In this document: positions 52,001-64,000 of the stretch, in pieces | How positions within the stretch are numbered: position 1 is the first letter of the stretch | Layout: each line of letters begins with the position of its first letter | From: Alnus glutinosa | Lineage: Eukaryota > Streptophyta > Magnoliopsida > Fagales > Betulaceae | Assembly: GCF_958979055.1 (NCBI RefSeq) | Contig: NC_084891.1 | Span: 27,873,001 to 27,937,000 of the forward strand | DNA length: 64,000 bases | Reading direction: 5' to 3' | Translations under genes and position numbers: made by a program | The notes under the pieces: model-generated | The model's input: the letters and a program-made list of their open reading frames with translations, nothing else | Told to the model about the DNA's origin: nothing | Databases searched by the model: none

Positions 52001-53515
52001 AATGATTTTCTTAACATTACTTTATTTTAATATTAAAAACCTTCTTTTTTTCTCTCTTATTTTCCTATTATTTACTTGAAATAATATTTAAATGATTTAA
52101 ATTTAAGGAAAGCTGTTGCTAGTGCTCTAACAAATTTCTGTCACTTATTTAGTTGAATCGTGTGATAAATAAAAAGATTTAAGTTTCATAATTTATGTTA
52201 CACTTTGAAGATGTATGCTTGAATTTCGTGCCCTCTTATTTTTCTCAAATTGGAGGCGTGACAGAACGGTATTAATATATTAACTAAATGATTAAATTAA
52301 TCATTTTCTATACTATTAAAATTTTAGAATAAATTTAACACTAAGGTTAAGCATGTTCATGGCAATTCAATGTATTGCTCTACGTTTTAGCTTTATTACC
52401 TGAGGATCCCATCCAGCTGCAGGCTCCTCCTCCAGTATCTGAGAGGTGGTGGAACTTACATTGGTTCTGGTTGAAGCCAAATTACCAAAAAAGAATACTG
52501 CATAAGAGCCTCTAATTAATGAAATAAGAAATTGAAAAAAGAAATAATTCCTCTCCAAATTTACTGACCTGCTTGCTTCTCTTGCGCCATATTTAGATTC
52601 TAGAATTGGAGAAAACCCAGCACTCTTGGGCAAGATAGGACCGAATTTCACATATTCTGGAATCGACCGGCTCACCTCATGCAAAGGAGTCGTCGGCGGC
52701 TCAGCAATTGGGAACATTGGAATCACCCTCTCCCTCTTGCCGGAGGTTGAATCAGAGTACATGCAATCTTTGTAGTGTTTGGCGAAAAGCCGTGTATTCT
52801 CATCTAATGATTCTCTGTAAAGCGTCTCCAGCTTTTGCATTTTCTCCAACTGATCTGGCCTCATTGATAAGATCACAGACTCATTGAAGAATTGATCCAA
52901 ATCGGCTGTGAAGGACAAATCAGCAGCGTCTGGAATTGCTTGCATCACCAGCCTGTGCCTCTCCTCCGAATACCACCCAACAATAGAGCTCATATGTGGA
53001 AGAAACAGGTCTTTCCAGAGTTCGGGAGCGAAATCGATCCGCGAGAAGAAAGGGTCTACAATAAACATCTCAAGAACATGAAGAACTGAATTGTCAACAT
53101 TGTTCCGCAGCTTCCACAGGTACGAAAGGTTGAGGTGAGCCCAAGCGGAGAGATAGAAGTTGGGAACTCCGGCGGTTTTCTGGTCGGAGTTCAACAAGGC
53201 ACAAACCTGCAACATCTTCTCTGCATGGTCCAATCTTGCAAGCTTAGTTTCCATGTTGGAGGTGTCAACGGCTTCTTCAAGGGCTTCAATACCCCAATCC
53301 AAATTTGCCAACACCGCTTGATCTGAATACCGGACCTCCGCCATGTCTTTCTCATAGCTTCCATCTTCAGCTGCCAATCTCTCTGCACACTGTTCTTTGT
53401 GTCGGGCTCTCTCTTCTTTATTAATCAACCGATCTCGGGTGAAATTATCAACGGTGATGACCAACAACTTCAACATATTCTTTTGGTCCATCGAAAACCC
53501 ATACTTTGCATCCAT
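46004..53515 (-). CDS. LIN: CERBERUS/LIN-type E3 ubiquitin ligase (U-box, ARM, WD40)
   Basis: In legumes CERBERUS/LIN is needed for infection-thread growth and also supports arbuscular mycorrhiza. Sixteen exons: 53515-52569, 52466-52400, 51678-51307, 51176-51105 (or 51091), 50766-49463, 49074-48930, 48817-48560, 48469-48160, 48057-47933, 47844-47725, 47642-47511, 47415-47293, 47042-46932, 46696-46553, 46366-46124, 46021-46004. About 1,496 aa, close to Medicago and Lotus proteins (about 1,485). N-terminal LIN domain (QCAERLAAEDGS, VLANLDWGIEALEEAVDTSN, FIVDPFFSRIDFAPELWKDL), acidic middle (DLLDENDDDSEYEADDGYVD), U-box about 522-595 (KDFVCPITSHIFGDPVTLET, ITRQPLSATTLPKTNYVLKR), ARM-like repeats about 660-1170, and C-terminal WD40 repeats (KIKVWD, DKTIRVWAIKP, GKIQVWALD). 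Intron 12 starts with GC. The exon 4/5 joint is uncertain. A 5' UTR intron probably spans 53538-53917. No breaks seen. Confidence 0.95.
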
Positions 53516-54980
53516 TTTTCTGTCTTCTTAAGACAATCTGAACGACCAAATTAAACTAAGTTTAACACAAAACAGAAGAAAGAAAATAAAACCATTTCTA
53601 TTTCATAGCCCTGTCTTTATCTCATGCTTTTAGAGTAACTCAAAGAAGTTACAAAACTCAACAACATCATGTTTTTAGACTGCGCGCAGGGATGAAGAAC
53701 TCGCTACGAGCTTTACACCGGAAAATGTTATCAACAACCTTAAACCACCGGAGACTATGTCACAACAATTATTTATTGAGCAATTCTAACGTCGATACTA
53801 ACCAGAATCAATCAATCCATCCCGTCATGCACAAGAATAAATACTATATTGGCATCAATAACAGCAAATAGAATCAGTCCCATATAGAATAGAAAATGCA
53901 AAACCATAAGGGCTTACCGTATTGAAGAAGTAACACTGTAGTCCGCCGTGGAAGATGGTCAATGACCAATTTCTTTCTTTCAAGGCACTGGTATCATCAT
54001 TGTTGTGAGAGCCAGAGACACAGCCGGCTATTGGAGATGGTGTAAGCTGTGCCGGCTTTGAACATTTTATATATTGCTTGTTCACATTTGTATTAGTATT
54101 AGTATTGAATATCAATTTCTATGATTATAAAAAATTGTGTTGTCTTGTCGAATAAAATATGTATTAAGTAGGATTTGAATAGTCGTTTTGTAAATGCTAA
54201 GAGAGCATCTTACCAAGAATAAATTGACAAAGAGAGAGCATCCCCTAACAACGAAGAAGAATTATATGTAATTGGCTGCTTGAATTGGGTGTTACCCATT
54301 TACATCAAATAACCCGTAGCATGAGATTTACCTGTTCGAAATAAGTGAGACTTGCCCTTACACCTGTCGATTGTCGTCTTGTCTTCTCCACGCAATTCAA
54401 ACAGCTAATGGTAAAAAATTTTGATCCACAAACAACACCACGACAGATCAAGTCTAGCTGTTATCATTGTAATTTTCCCCTTCTCCCACATTAAAAATAA
54501 AATAAAAATAAAAATAAAATTGGTCCAACTGTTATCACGTTACTTGAGGACGAAAATGCCCCTTGTTTCTGTGGGTTTGCTTTCCTTCTTTTTTGGCGGG
54601 AAGTTGGTCATGCCTGGAATTGAGCACGGCCCGATTTCTCATGCTTGGGTATGTCTTACCAGTTGGTCCAGTTGATTTAGTTGGGCTAACCCATAAAATT
54701 GGGCCAGGCCCAACTTTCTCTCTGACTCGCTGTCCGTTTCACTTTGGGTGATTTGGGCTACGACTGAGATCAGGCCGTGTAACCGAGCACAAAGCACCAG
54801 ACTTGTCACTTGTGTCTTCCGGGCTGTTAAAGCACTAGCACCTACGACCTACCGTTTTTCACGTGGACAATTTTATTTTTTTTCTTCAAAAAAAATAAAT
54901 AAATTGGGTCAGAGTTTTTAATAAAATTGATAGAGAATGTTATTAAGACAAGAGTTACAAAAACTCAATAGACAAAAATA
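53516..54980. other. Promoter and 5' leader of the CERBERUS/LIN gene, then intergenic DNA
   Basis: A 5' leader with a probable intron (donor GGTAAG at 53917, acceptor near 53538). Beyond 54120, nothing recognised. Confidence 0.5.
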
Positions 54981-55299
54981 AGAGCATCCCCATTAAGCTC
55001 TTCAAAAGTGATGTTTAGCCAAATTTTGCTAAAATTCACAAACATGGAGAAACAATATTATCTCTATCTCATTTTCATACATTTTTATACTGATTTTCTC
55101 ACTCTTTCTTGATTGGTGGGGGTGATTTTGAGAATAAAAATAATAATATAGCTATAATAAAAATTATATTTAAATAGAATAGAATGAGATTTAGAAAGTT
55201 TATTGTGTGATGCTTTTATAAAGTTGTTAATTAAACTAAAAAATGTGATTTTTTTAGCCAAATTTTAGTGAAATAAAAGAGAGTTCACTAGGGATGCTC
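54981..55299. mobile_element. 319-bp MITE with TAAGAGCATCCC-type ends
   Basis: Left end GAGCATCCCCATTAAGC and right end CACTAGGGATGCTC are inverted; subterminal TTTTAGCCAAATTTT-like blocks also mirror. Flanks TAA/TTA do not settle the target-site size. Ends resemble those of the 17.4-17.9 kb element. Confidence 0.65.
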
Positions 55300-56326
55300 T
55301 TACAAGATGGTTTGTGTAAATTAAATTTGTTGTTGTTAATGTAAAAATAAAAGAAACGTGTAACATTCAAACTCTTTATCTATAAATAGAGTAAAACCAT
55401 CAATGAAATATGACGCCAAGAAAAGGCTTTGACGCGTGGACGTAGGCTATACGCTGAACTACCTTAATTCTCTATCCCTTTTCTTGTTCTCATCTCTTTC
55501 TTAGATTATGTAATCTTACAAGTGATTTTCACATACATTTTAATGCTCTTAAAACCGATGTCAATTTAATAGACATGTTAGAACAATTTTTTCCAACCTA
55601 ATTTAGAGCAAAAAACCTTATCCTTTTGACACTGAAAACAACAATAAAATGCCAAAATCGATTTGTAAGTATGCCGACAGTTAAAGCCTAATAGTTGTGT
55701 CCTAATGACCACGAATTGGCCAAAAAACCAATGTGTCGTGTGAATCCTGAAATAGATAAAAATAAAAATAAATAAATAAAGAAAAGAAGGGATGTATGAA
55801 AGAAGTTCATGAAATTTCGTCATCTACTTTGGTTTATGTGTCTGTCTGTAAATTTCTTAATTTTGATTATGATTTCCGGTTAGTGTAGTGGTTGATGGAT
55901 AAACACTTGAGAGCGGTTGAGTATAGAGCAAGACAAATGTGATGAAATTATAAAGATTGCTACTTTCAAAGGTCAATAATGGATGGCTCTTACTGGTAGG
56001 TGATTTTTCCCTCAAACTTTATAATAAAGCATGATAAGGAATACAACTAAACAAAACATTAATTTGCTGAATTTAAAATATGTATGCTGCAAAATATAAT
56101 TACTAGCAGCTTGCTTCTTTCTTAAGGTGACCATCAACGGGCCGAGCTGGCCTTAAATCATCAAGGAGTAGAGCATTCAAACTAATAATTTCTTTATTTA
56201 AAGGTTGCTATGTTATGAAAAAATGAATAGAATAATTAATTAAAATTAGCGTTTGTGTTGTGAGGTCCAAGTTTTCTCTGAGAACCTAAACTATCTCGTT
56301 ACGAACCTAGGTTTGTAACAATTTGC
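55300..56326. other. Intergenic DNA, nothing recognised
   Basis: AT-rich; short frames without protein-like features. Confidence 0.4.
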
Positions 56327-56560
56327 ATGGTATCAGGGCCAATAATTGCTTCACCACTATCTTACAATTTCGATCAAAAGCTTGATCGTTTGGAGTCAAG
56401 TTTGGGTTCAACGATGCGTGATATGCATGAGCTCTTCTTCGCTGCCCTAAACTCCAGATTTGATCAACCGGTGGAGGCATGTCAAACAATATATTCAACT
56501 TCACCAAAACGAAGCAGTATTAATGCCACTCATGGTTCATATTTATGTAGAGATTGAAAA
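56327..56560 (+). mobile_element. Fossil LTR-retrotransposon fragment: primer site and gag-like start
   Basis: TGGTATCAGGGCC (about 56328-56340) looks like the initiator-Met tRNA primer-binding site of plant LTR elements, followed by a short gag-like stretch. A broken remnant only; no polymerase region is seen. Superfamily unresolved. Confidence 0.5.
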
Positions 56561-56682
56561 AAAAGAAAAAAAGAAAAATAGTTTTTTTTTTTTTTTTTTT
56601 TTTGGAGTAGAGGAACTAGAGGCCATGACCCACCAGCCCCCTAGGTCCGTCTCTAATTCGTGGAAATAAGAGAAACTTAGTG

Positions 56683-57080
56683 TTGGGGAGAAGTTCCACT
56701 CAACCCGATTTAAAGAAGAGATAGACATTTAGCAACTACTCTAGAGAAATCAGTCCTATCCCTGGTAGAATTGGGATAGGACTCATAGTCCAATCAAATA
56801 AGAAGAATGATCAGATCGAAAGTCTAATAAAGATATCAAATTAGAATTCTAATAAAGGGTCAAAGTCCAATTAGAACTTTGACAGCAGTTCTAGATCAAC
56901 AAGGAACAGGAGTCCTAATTCAGGTTTGACTCCACATCTTTACCTATAAATAGGCACTTACCCCAGGTATAAACTAAGACTGAATTTTTTGAGATTAAGC
57001 AGATTATTTAAAGCAGAAGCTAACTTAGGCATTTGAGAGGACCTCCGAAAGGGTCCCTTAATTTTTGTTTTGCAGAATTA
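56683..57080 (+). mobile_element. Fossil LTR, solo or truncated
   Basis: Begins TGTTGGGG, has a TATA-like CTATAAATAGGC (about 56944-56955) and the U5 texture ACTTAGGCAT...GGGTCCCTTA...TTTTGCAG. Related to the LTR-like segment in invertase intron 3 (1020-1359). Exact ends not established. Confidence 0.6.
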
Positions 57081-57361
57081 TTGAGAAGTGTAAAAAACAT
57101 CAGAGGAACGTGCAGATTCACACCATACCAGAAACTATACCAACACTTAGCTTATATAATAATTCATATGCATCAGCCAACTATTGTTGAGATCGTTCAT
57201 TTTAAATTAGAGCTATTGTATCTTGTGAAATATCTAATCCCTTTATCAAAAAAATGAGCATTTAGGTCCTTTCACTAATTTTTTTAAAGACAAAAATAAT
57301 TAACGGAGTGTTAATATTGAAAATTTTGTTAGGGGCATTGTCACTTTTTAAACATCAAAGG

Positions 57362-57410
57362 TAAAAAAAAAAAAAGAAAAAAAAAAAGAAAAAAAGAAAA
57401 AAAAAAAGAC
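57362..57410. repeat. Poly-A/GAAA low-complexity tract
   Basis: About 50 bp of A interrupted by single G bases. Confidence 0.85.
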
Positions 57411-57848
57411 CATTCTAAAACTTTCCGTTAGCAATCTAATACAGTTAAAAGCGGAAAAAAAATTATAATAAGTTTGAAGCTTTCTTGTTGCCGTCATTTT
57501 CATGAATAATAATCTCCTCGACACATCATGAAAGTTTCTTAATCTTTGATGAAGAGAAAACCGTTCTTTCCAGGATTTTTCACTAAAAGAATCATGAGAT
57601 GAGATAATGATACGTATTTCGAAACAATAAAAATCTTATAGGCTAATAACATATCACTTTAGAACTATTTATTTATTTATTTTTAGAAATATAGCATCTC
57701 TCTGTGATGAAACCTCCTTTGACTTCTTTTTTGTCCTTTATTTTAAGGATTGACTTTTGCACACCCTTTATTTATTTATTTATTTTTTGCACTCCTTACT
57801 TTTGAAACATAAACATATTTCTTTTGGGCTGATGCTACTTAATTATGA

Positions 57849-58090
57849 AGCTATCTTCTTTACTTTTTTTTTTTGAAATGGTTATCTTCTTTACTTGACA
57901 TATAATCAATGAACATAGAAATACAACTACAACAATTTCTATCAGTCAATTATCAAACATACTATTCGCATGCTTAGATGAGACAAGAAGCTTAGTCTTC
58001 TTCTTCATTTTTATTTTTCAACAGTTGTTGTAGTTGTATTTCTATGTTCATTGATTATATCTCAAGTAATTAAAGAAGATAGCTTGTAGG
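57849..58090. mobile_element. Palindromic MITE
   Basis: Left arm ATCAATGAACATAGAAATAC and AACTACAACAATTT face an inverted right arm TGTTGTAGTTGTATTTCTAT and GTTCATTGAT. Both outer ends carry a (G)AAGCTATCTTCTTTA sequence, but inside the left arm the TTATCTTCTTTACTT stretch is duplicated. Confidence 0.7.
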
Positions 58091-58248
58091 TAATACTTCT
58101 TAATTTTATGCATCAATTGACCTACAAAAGTTTAAAAAATGAGTAAAATTATAAGTAACAAATTTAAATACTCTCTCTATCTCTCGTGTAAAAAATAATG
58201 TCGTTCAATTAATAACATAGTCTCATCATCTAAAAAGTAAAAGGGGAA

Positions 58249-58489
58249 TGACAGAAATTTCCTACAAATCGATTTGTAGAAAATTTCATACAACCCACAT
58301 ATAAGAGTGACGTGTGTCATTTAAACATGTGAGAAGCACATTTTTTTTATTAATGCTATTAAAAAAGCATATGAGAAGCACATGCTATTAAAATAACATG
58401 TTCTTCTCACAGGCCAATGGATATGTGTCAATCTCATACGTGAGTTATATGAAATTTACTACAAACCGACTTGTAGGAAATTTATGTCC
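58249..58489. mobile_element. Second palindromic MITE
   Basis: Left GACAGAAATTTCCTACAAAT and right TTGTAGGAAATTTATGTC are inverted; inner TTGTAGAAAATTTCATA mirrors TATGAAATTTACTACAA. A shorter internal duplication (AGAAGCACAT) is present. Target duplication not established. Confidence 0.7.
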
Positions 58490-58865
58490 AAAGAGGACCG
58501 GGTGTCATTTCATTTTCACTAATCTTAGAAACCATTATTTGGACATGGGTTCAATCAACAAGAAAAAAAATAAGAAGATAAAATTGAAATATTTTTGGCT
58601 TATTATTATAAATTCTTAAGATAATATATGACAATCCATACTTCCATGGTATCTAAAAATGGAATATGCCAACTAATTAGAGATGTAATAATGAAAATTA
58701 GGGAAAAGAATATTGTTCTAGCTAGTCCTTGGGATTTGACCTTTTCATCAATTACTCATTAGGGCTCAAAATTGATCACCAAGGATCAATCCATTGTAAA
58801 ATCACTCCCTCACAACACTTCTATTAAATTTTATTATGGAGTGCCACGTCTTACTCAATAATATT

Positions 58866-59700
58866 GTGACGTGTATACATATCGCACAATTAGGCTTACC
58901 GCCTCAGACATATATCCTAGAGGATTGCCAAGTCATAAAATGCCACGTTAGCATCGCGTGAAAAAAAAATAGTAATAATAGAGTGTGGGTAGCCGTGGCA
59001 TTAACAAACGGGAGGTAGCATTGTTTGTTAATGCTTTTTAAAGAGTGTTTTTCTATTTTTTTGTTTTTTTTTTTAAAAAAAAGCAATTTTGAGTATTATG
59101 TATTTTGAATTATTTGTTAATATTTTTGTTTTTTTTTTTAAAAATAAAATGAAAGGGAGAAAGAACAAATTTTTAACAAATAAAGGCATGATTTAATAAA
59201 AGGTTAAACCCTAGGCAGGGACGGAAACTATATTTTTCCTTAATTCGCATTAAACAAGTGTGATGTACTTTAACAAACGATACATATTGCACAATCAAGT
59301 TTACCACGCGAGAGATATATCCTAGTGGATCACCCCGTCATGAAATGTCACATTAGCGTCATGTAAAAATAATAATAATAAAAAAAAAAATTGAAGGAAG
59401 GGTAGCGGTGGCATTAACAAACGGGAGGTGCTTTCGTTTGTTAATATTTTTTGAAAGATAATCTTTGTATTTTTTGGTTGAAAACATTGTTTTGGTGCGA
59501 CTAAACAAAAAAAACAAAAAGCATACTCCAAACATAAATATAAAAACAGTTTTGGACTTTTGAATGTTTTGTGTTTTATGTTATTTATTAGTATTTTTGT
59601 TTTGAATAAAGAAAACAAAAAAAGAAAGGAAAAATTTTAACAAACAAAGTCGTAATGTAATAAAAGTCAAACCCAAAGGACTGAAACTGTATTTTTCCCT
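58866..59700. repeat. Tandem pair of diverged repeat units, about 405-460 bp apart
   Basis: The same landmarks occur twice in order: TATATCCTAG (58911 and 59316), CATTAACAAACGGGAGGT (58999 and 59412), GTTTGTTAAT, then a GACxGAAACTxTATTTTTCC tail (59219 and 59683). Both units carry A/T-rich filler that differs in length. No proteins. Confidence 0.75.
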
Positions 59701-61619
59701 GAAAATTGAGACGTACAGTAAAAATAAAAATAAAAATTACAGTTTTCACCCAATACATTTCTCAACGTAGTTATTTTGTTAACAGCATTTCTAACACCAA
59801 AAGATTAACCTTGATCTTTCCTAATCAATTGATATATTATATTTTACTCAAGATCCGTTGACCCAATTATTTTAAGAGTTTTTTCCACAGTACGATTACA
59901 ATAAATAACATTATTAAACTTCAAAATCAAATAACCTTTCTTTTTTGTATAATAATAATAAGCAACAGAATTACTCCCTTTTGAACTCGGTATATTCCTA
60001 GCCAAAAGCAGGCCTACAGGGCGACATGCTCATTAACACCCATTGACTTTTTACACACACATTTTTTAATCATTCAAATTCCAATTTCTTATCCCCTTGA
60101 ATCTCATTGACCCATTATTTAAATCCAAACCGCACATCATGCGGGACCTCCGCTTTGGTTCAAACCTTTTACAAGTCGTATACTACGTGGCAAGTGTAAT
60201 GCCGGCTCTACGCTTTGACCGTCGCCTCGTTTTGCATCCAGGGATGGCAAAATCCCGGTTAGGTACATAGAAAACGACTAGTTTTTTTTTTTTTTTTTCG
60301 AAAATTGAATTGCAAAAATTTTCTTTAATTCAATATATAAAATTATCATGTATTTGTAAGTACTCAACAAATACTTTTTTTATTCAAAAACTATCACAAT
60401 AGAATAATCGGGGATAAAGTCAAAAGCTTTTATGAACAGGGATTAAAAAAATTTGTTGATAATTTTCATTTTTACTTTATAATTTTTTTACTTTAGCCTA
60501 TACTGACCCCCTAAATCCGTCACTGAGAATAACAGTAGATTAAAAATATTATTTTTAAGATTATTTTTTTTTAATAGCATGCGAAAAGTATATACTTTTT
60601 TAATATTTATCTGCTCAAAAAATAGATGATGGACTTATTAGTAATGTTGTTATTCTCATTCATTTTAAAGCAGGTGACGTATTATGTTTTCAATGACTTT
60701 TTATTTTTAATTTTTTAATGGCCGGCATAAAAAAAATCATTTGAACCCACCGCGTTACTCTAATTTTAAAGATCGAGTTAAAAAGGAAAAAATTATTCCG
60801 GCCAATTCGAAAAATCCCAAAAATAGAGAACAACGAGAAGGGCAAAATGGTAAAGTTATAATTCCACGTCTGACAGTGACAGTCACGTCAAAACTCAAAA
60901 CTCAGCCCCGGTGGGCGGGACTTTGGTTATCACCTTCTTATTACGCTCTCTCTCGGTTGGGTTGTCTTTTGTTATTTGTTTGGTGCATTTTCTCAAATTC
61001 GGTTCAGCTCGGAATACATTTACATTTATTTGCCCACGAGATTTGCGTTGCTTATCTGAGAACGCGGTGTTTGGCAATGAGAGGTAGAATTCGTATTCGC
61101 AGTCTATATAACACAGTCAAAGCCGAAAGTTGAATTCCTTTTTGTCGACCTTCCTTCTTCCGCTGTGTCCAATCAGATACTCTCTCTTCCTCTTCCTCTT
61201 CCTCTTCCTCTTCTTGTAGTTATATGATCTCCTTAGGTTTTGTCATTTGAAATCGTTCTTTGTCTCTTTCTCTCACTTTCTCTCTCTATCTAATTCTCTC
61301 TGTGACTAAGAATGCAAGTTTTCTTTGACTGCCCGTTTTTGCTCCGTAGTTGCTGAATTTGACAAACGGGAGGTGATTTCTGTTACTTAGGGTTTCTTGT
61401 TTGGTTGCTGGGAATTTATGGAAGAAAGCGTCGAGTCTTGTGGTTTCGTTGACTCCGTTGATCAGAGCACAGCTCGGCCGAGCTGTTTTATTAGTCTCAA
61501 CTGACTGAATTTGTTTCTTTTCATTTTTCTAGAAACAATTTGAATTTTGCAATTGAATGGTATGTTACGCATAGAAAATTTGAAGATTCGTTGAATTCGT
61601 ACGATTTTGGGAGAGAACA
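59701..61619. other. Intergenic DNA and leader of the PSI-type gene
   Basis: 59701-60700 is AT-rich with no gene. 61140-61320 is CT-rich, as in a plant 5' leader, and precedes the PSI-type start codon at 61620. Confidence 0.5.
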
Positions 61620-63941
61620 ATGGGGGGAGTGTGCCCCGGCGGGATGGCGAAGCGTAATGCGAAAGTTGAAGCGAAGCTCAAGACGATAAATAGCTTTAGC
61701 AATCAGAAAGGGGATTGCAATTCGGATTCTGATGCAGTTGATTTCAGCAAAGCGACACGAAAATACGATTTGACTGCGAAGTCAGTGTCGTTTTCCTTCG
61801 ACTCCAAGCCGTCGACGCCGAATCGGTCGAAATCACCAACACCGACTCGGTCGAAGCCGTCGACGCCCACTACGAAAGGCAACGTGCGTTCACGACTGTG
61901 AATTTAATTATAGTTGGTGTTTTTTTAACAAATATGATCTGTTAAGGGAATATTGTTTCACAATTTCATGATTTTGAATTCTGTTTAAGGGAATGCTGTT
62001 CCTTTAGTGGAATTTGATATACTGTCATTTATCTATCCTTGGTTTTTTTTTTTTTATTGCTTTTGCAGATTATCCAGAAGAGCCCAGGAAGAGCTGGCGA
62101 GAGGGCAGCAGATGTTCTGGACAATATTCGAAATCGCCTGTTAAAATGGAATCCCAATAATGGCTTGGCTCCGAGGGGGAATAGAATATCCATATTGGCA
62201 TTTGAAGTAGCCAATACAATAGCCAGAGCTGCTAACTTGTTGCAATCTCTTTCTGAAGAAAATATCCAGGCCCTGAAAAAAGAGATTTTACATCCAGGAG
62301 TACAACAACTAGTTTCCACAGATATTAAGGAGTTGCTAAGTTTTGCTGCTGCTGACAAAAGGTTGTTTCTTGTTAGAGAGAATAGTTTGCTTTTGCTATG
62401 AGTTTTTCTTGTCTTTTATGTCTAGTTCAATAGGATTTAATTGTAACTTTTTTTCTCTCATATTTTTATAATTTCATTTTCCCCTCTTTTACCTTGGGTC
62501 ATTTTTAGGCAGGAGTTCGAAGTTTTCTTGGGGGAAGTGATTAGATTTGGAAATCTATGTAAAGACCAACGGTGGCACAATCTGGGTCGGAGCTTTGATA
62601 GGTAAGTTCTTTATAAAAGGCAGTATAGATTTATTGCTGATGTTTGCTGAAAATGCACATATAATTCTTGAACTGCTTGTTTTATTTCAGATTGGATTCT
62701 GATGATCCAAGCTACAAACAACTTAAAGTACACACAGAAACGACCATCCAGGAGTTGACCAATCTGGCTCAGCGCACTTCTGTAAGTTAATAATTTTAAA
62801 GCTTTGTATCCATTTGTACTGATAGTTGGTGTAGTAGTGATTGTGCAATGTCATATGCAGGACTGGACCATCCCTATCTACTCTACGCATTTTATCGCTA
62901 AATCTTATGGTGTAAATGTTAAGGATTTTGTGTATATATATAGGTAGATAGATATAGGTGGCTTTTACCATCTTTCAAATTACATAATATATTTGCACTT
63001 CTAAGACATGTTGGAGATGTTTTATCAAATCATTTGAAGTGCTGCATATTCTGCAGTTTTTTTTTTTTACCGTAATACTAATTTTTCGTGCTCTATATAC
63101 ATTTTACATTTTTTCTGTCTACGCTTGAAATTATAATTGGTCTCTTTGATTACTCTAAGAAGCTAACTTTTACGCTTGTATAGGAATTATACCTTGAGCT
63201 GAATGCTTTCGAGAGATTTGAACAAGATTATCAGCGAAAGCTTGAGGAAATGGAGTCCTTAAATCTCCCTCGAGGAGGTTAGTCATAAAAAATCTTGTTC
63301 ACTTACCACAGATTTCTTAGATATGTGCGTAATATTATGTGGAAGTTTGGCGTTTGGAATTATCTAAAAATATCGGAGTACTTTGTTATGGTGATTTAAG
63401 ATCGGTTGATGTGCTATTGGACCAACTAACCCCTTTTCACATATTAGCAATCATATGTCATGCTACACAAACCTTGAAAGAAGAATAAACATTATATTGA
63501 TATCAGGATTTTTTTTTTTCAGTAAGTAGTACTCTTATGTTGTTATTTAATGAAAGGATTTGCTTTTTCAATGACTGACGAAAAAATCTCTGCACTTGTA
63601 GTGGTACTTAATTTTCATTTTCTACCTTCTGTTGTGCTTTGCGGGCCTTTGATCTCATTGTCTTTTGTTAGTATTTAATCAACGTCCTCTTCTAGTAGAT
63701 AATATATTGTTTTTGGATTAAATTTTGAGAAGGTTTTCAAATGCGAACTATTGCTTGTTAATAATTTGTGTCTAGTTTCCAGAAGCCTGGCAACAACAGC
63801 GGTGCAGTAATTTTATTAACAGGTCATTTCTTTGTAATTGTAGGAGAGAGTCTCACAAATTTTCACAGTGAGCTAGAAGAGCAAGGAAAGCTTGTAAGGC
63901 GTCTGAAAAAGAAATCTCTTTGGTCTAGAAATTTGGAAGAG
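61620..63941 (+). CDS. PSK SIMULATOR (PSI)-type protein, N-terminal part (cut by window)
   Basis: Plant growth regulator family acting downstream of or parallel to phytosulfokine signalling; has DUF3475 and DUF668 domains. Six exons lie in the window and join in frame: 61620-61883, 62069-62361, 62509-62601, 62691-62781, 63184-63277 and 63844-63941; the last ends at a donor, so the gene continues past the right edge. The start MGGVCPGGMAKRNAKVE has Gly2, fitting the N-myristoylation known for PSI proteins. A basic Ser/Pro/Thr stretch with repeated SKPSTP/SKSPTPTRS follows (about 60-88), then DUF3475: GNRISILAFEVANTIARAAN, IQALKKEILHPGVQQLVSTD, FEVFLGEVIRFGNLCKDQRW, and the helices LNAFERFEQDYQRKL and SLTNFHSELEEQGKLVRRLK. 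DUF668 would lie beyond the window. Confidence 0.92.
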
Positions 63942-64000
63942 GTATATAACTATGAGCACATGTTATTCTTTTTGAAGAGAAAAAATTATGATATTGGGTA

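Noticed and set aside
60239-60525. CAGGGATGG...CCGTCACTG as a hAT element
   Set aside because: The ends are only loosely alike and there is no 8-bp duplication.

Overview
This is a stretch of nuclear chromosome from a dicot plant. Evidence for that: split genes with AT-rich introns, plant-only families (GH100 neutral invertase, PSK SIMULATOR, CERBERUS/LIN, a plant three-helix membrane protein), long poly-T/A tracts and TA microsatellites, and many small DNA transposons. An intact CERBERUS/LIN gene suggests a lineage that still forms arbuscular mycorrhiza or nodules, probably a rosid; I cannot name the species.

Layout, left to right. 318-3415 (-): cytosolic-type alkaline/neutral invertase; its third intron carries a fossil LTR and a very long (TA)n run. 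3.4-10 kb: transposon-rich intergenic DNA with a 263-bp MITE, a 1.28-kb long-TIR Mutator-like element and a decayed GNAT acetyltransferase copy. 10184-13108 (+): coiled-coil protein with a LINE tail in its last intron. 13325-14140: Mutator-like element with a second one nested in it. 15141-15572 (-): intronless membrane protein. 16.8-17.9 kb: two diverged MITE copies side by side. 18110-21036 (+): lysine-rich, probably nuclear protein. 24741-26202 (+): small protein with a leucine-zipper-like helix and two DLNL (EAR-type) motifs. 28.2-30.4 kb: non-LTR retroelement, hAT MITE and tandem duplication. 31147-33830 (-): beta-tubulin. 34.2-36.2 kb: two more non-LTR insertions. 37580-42143 (-): BRE/BRCC45-like deubiquitinase-complex subunit in 13 exons. 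42.39-43.05 kb (+): promoter with Site II, telo-box and TATA elements, then a cluster of box C/D snoRNAs. 44726-45792: Pack-MULE carrying pieces of an AAA-ATPase gene and an NF-YB gene. 46004-53515 (-): CERBERUS/LIN-type U-box/ARM/WD40 E3 ligase. 54-61.6 kb: repeats. 61620 to the right edge (+): PSK SIMULATOR-type gene, cut off by the window.

The genes are independent housekeeping, signalling and symbiosis loci, as usual in plants; no operon-like or biosynthetic cluster is visible. The one likely functional pairing is the roughly 0.4-kb divergent promoter shared by the BRE-like gene and the snoRNA cluster. The most informative non-genic signals are DNA transposons with exact target-site duplications (5, 8 and 9 bp), the gene-capturing Pack-MULE, and snoRNA guides that match conserved 25S rRNA. 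I see no clearly new biological system. Exon edges were read by eye from splice sites and reading-frame continuity, and family names come from remembered protein motifs rather than a search.
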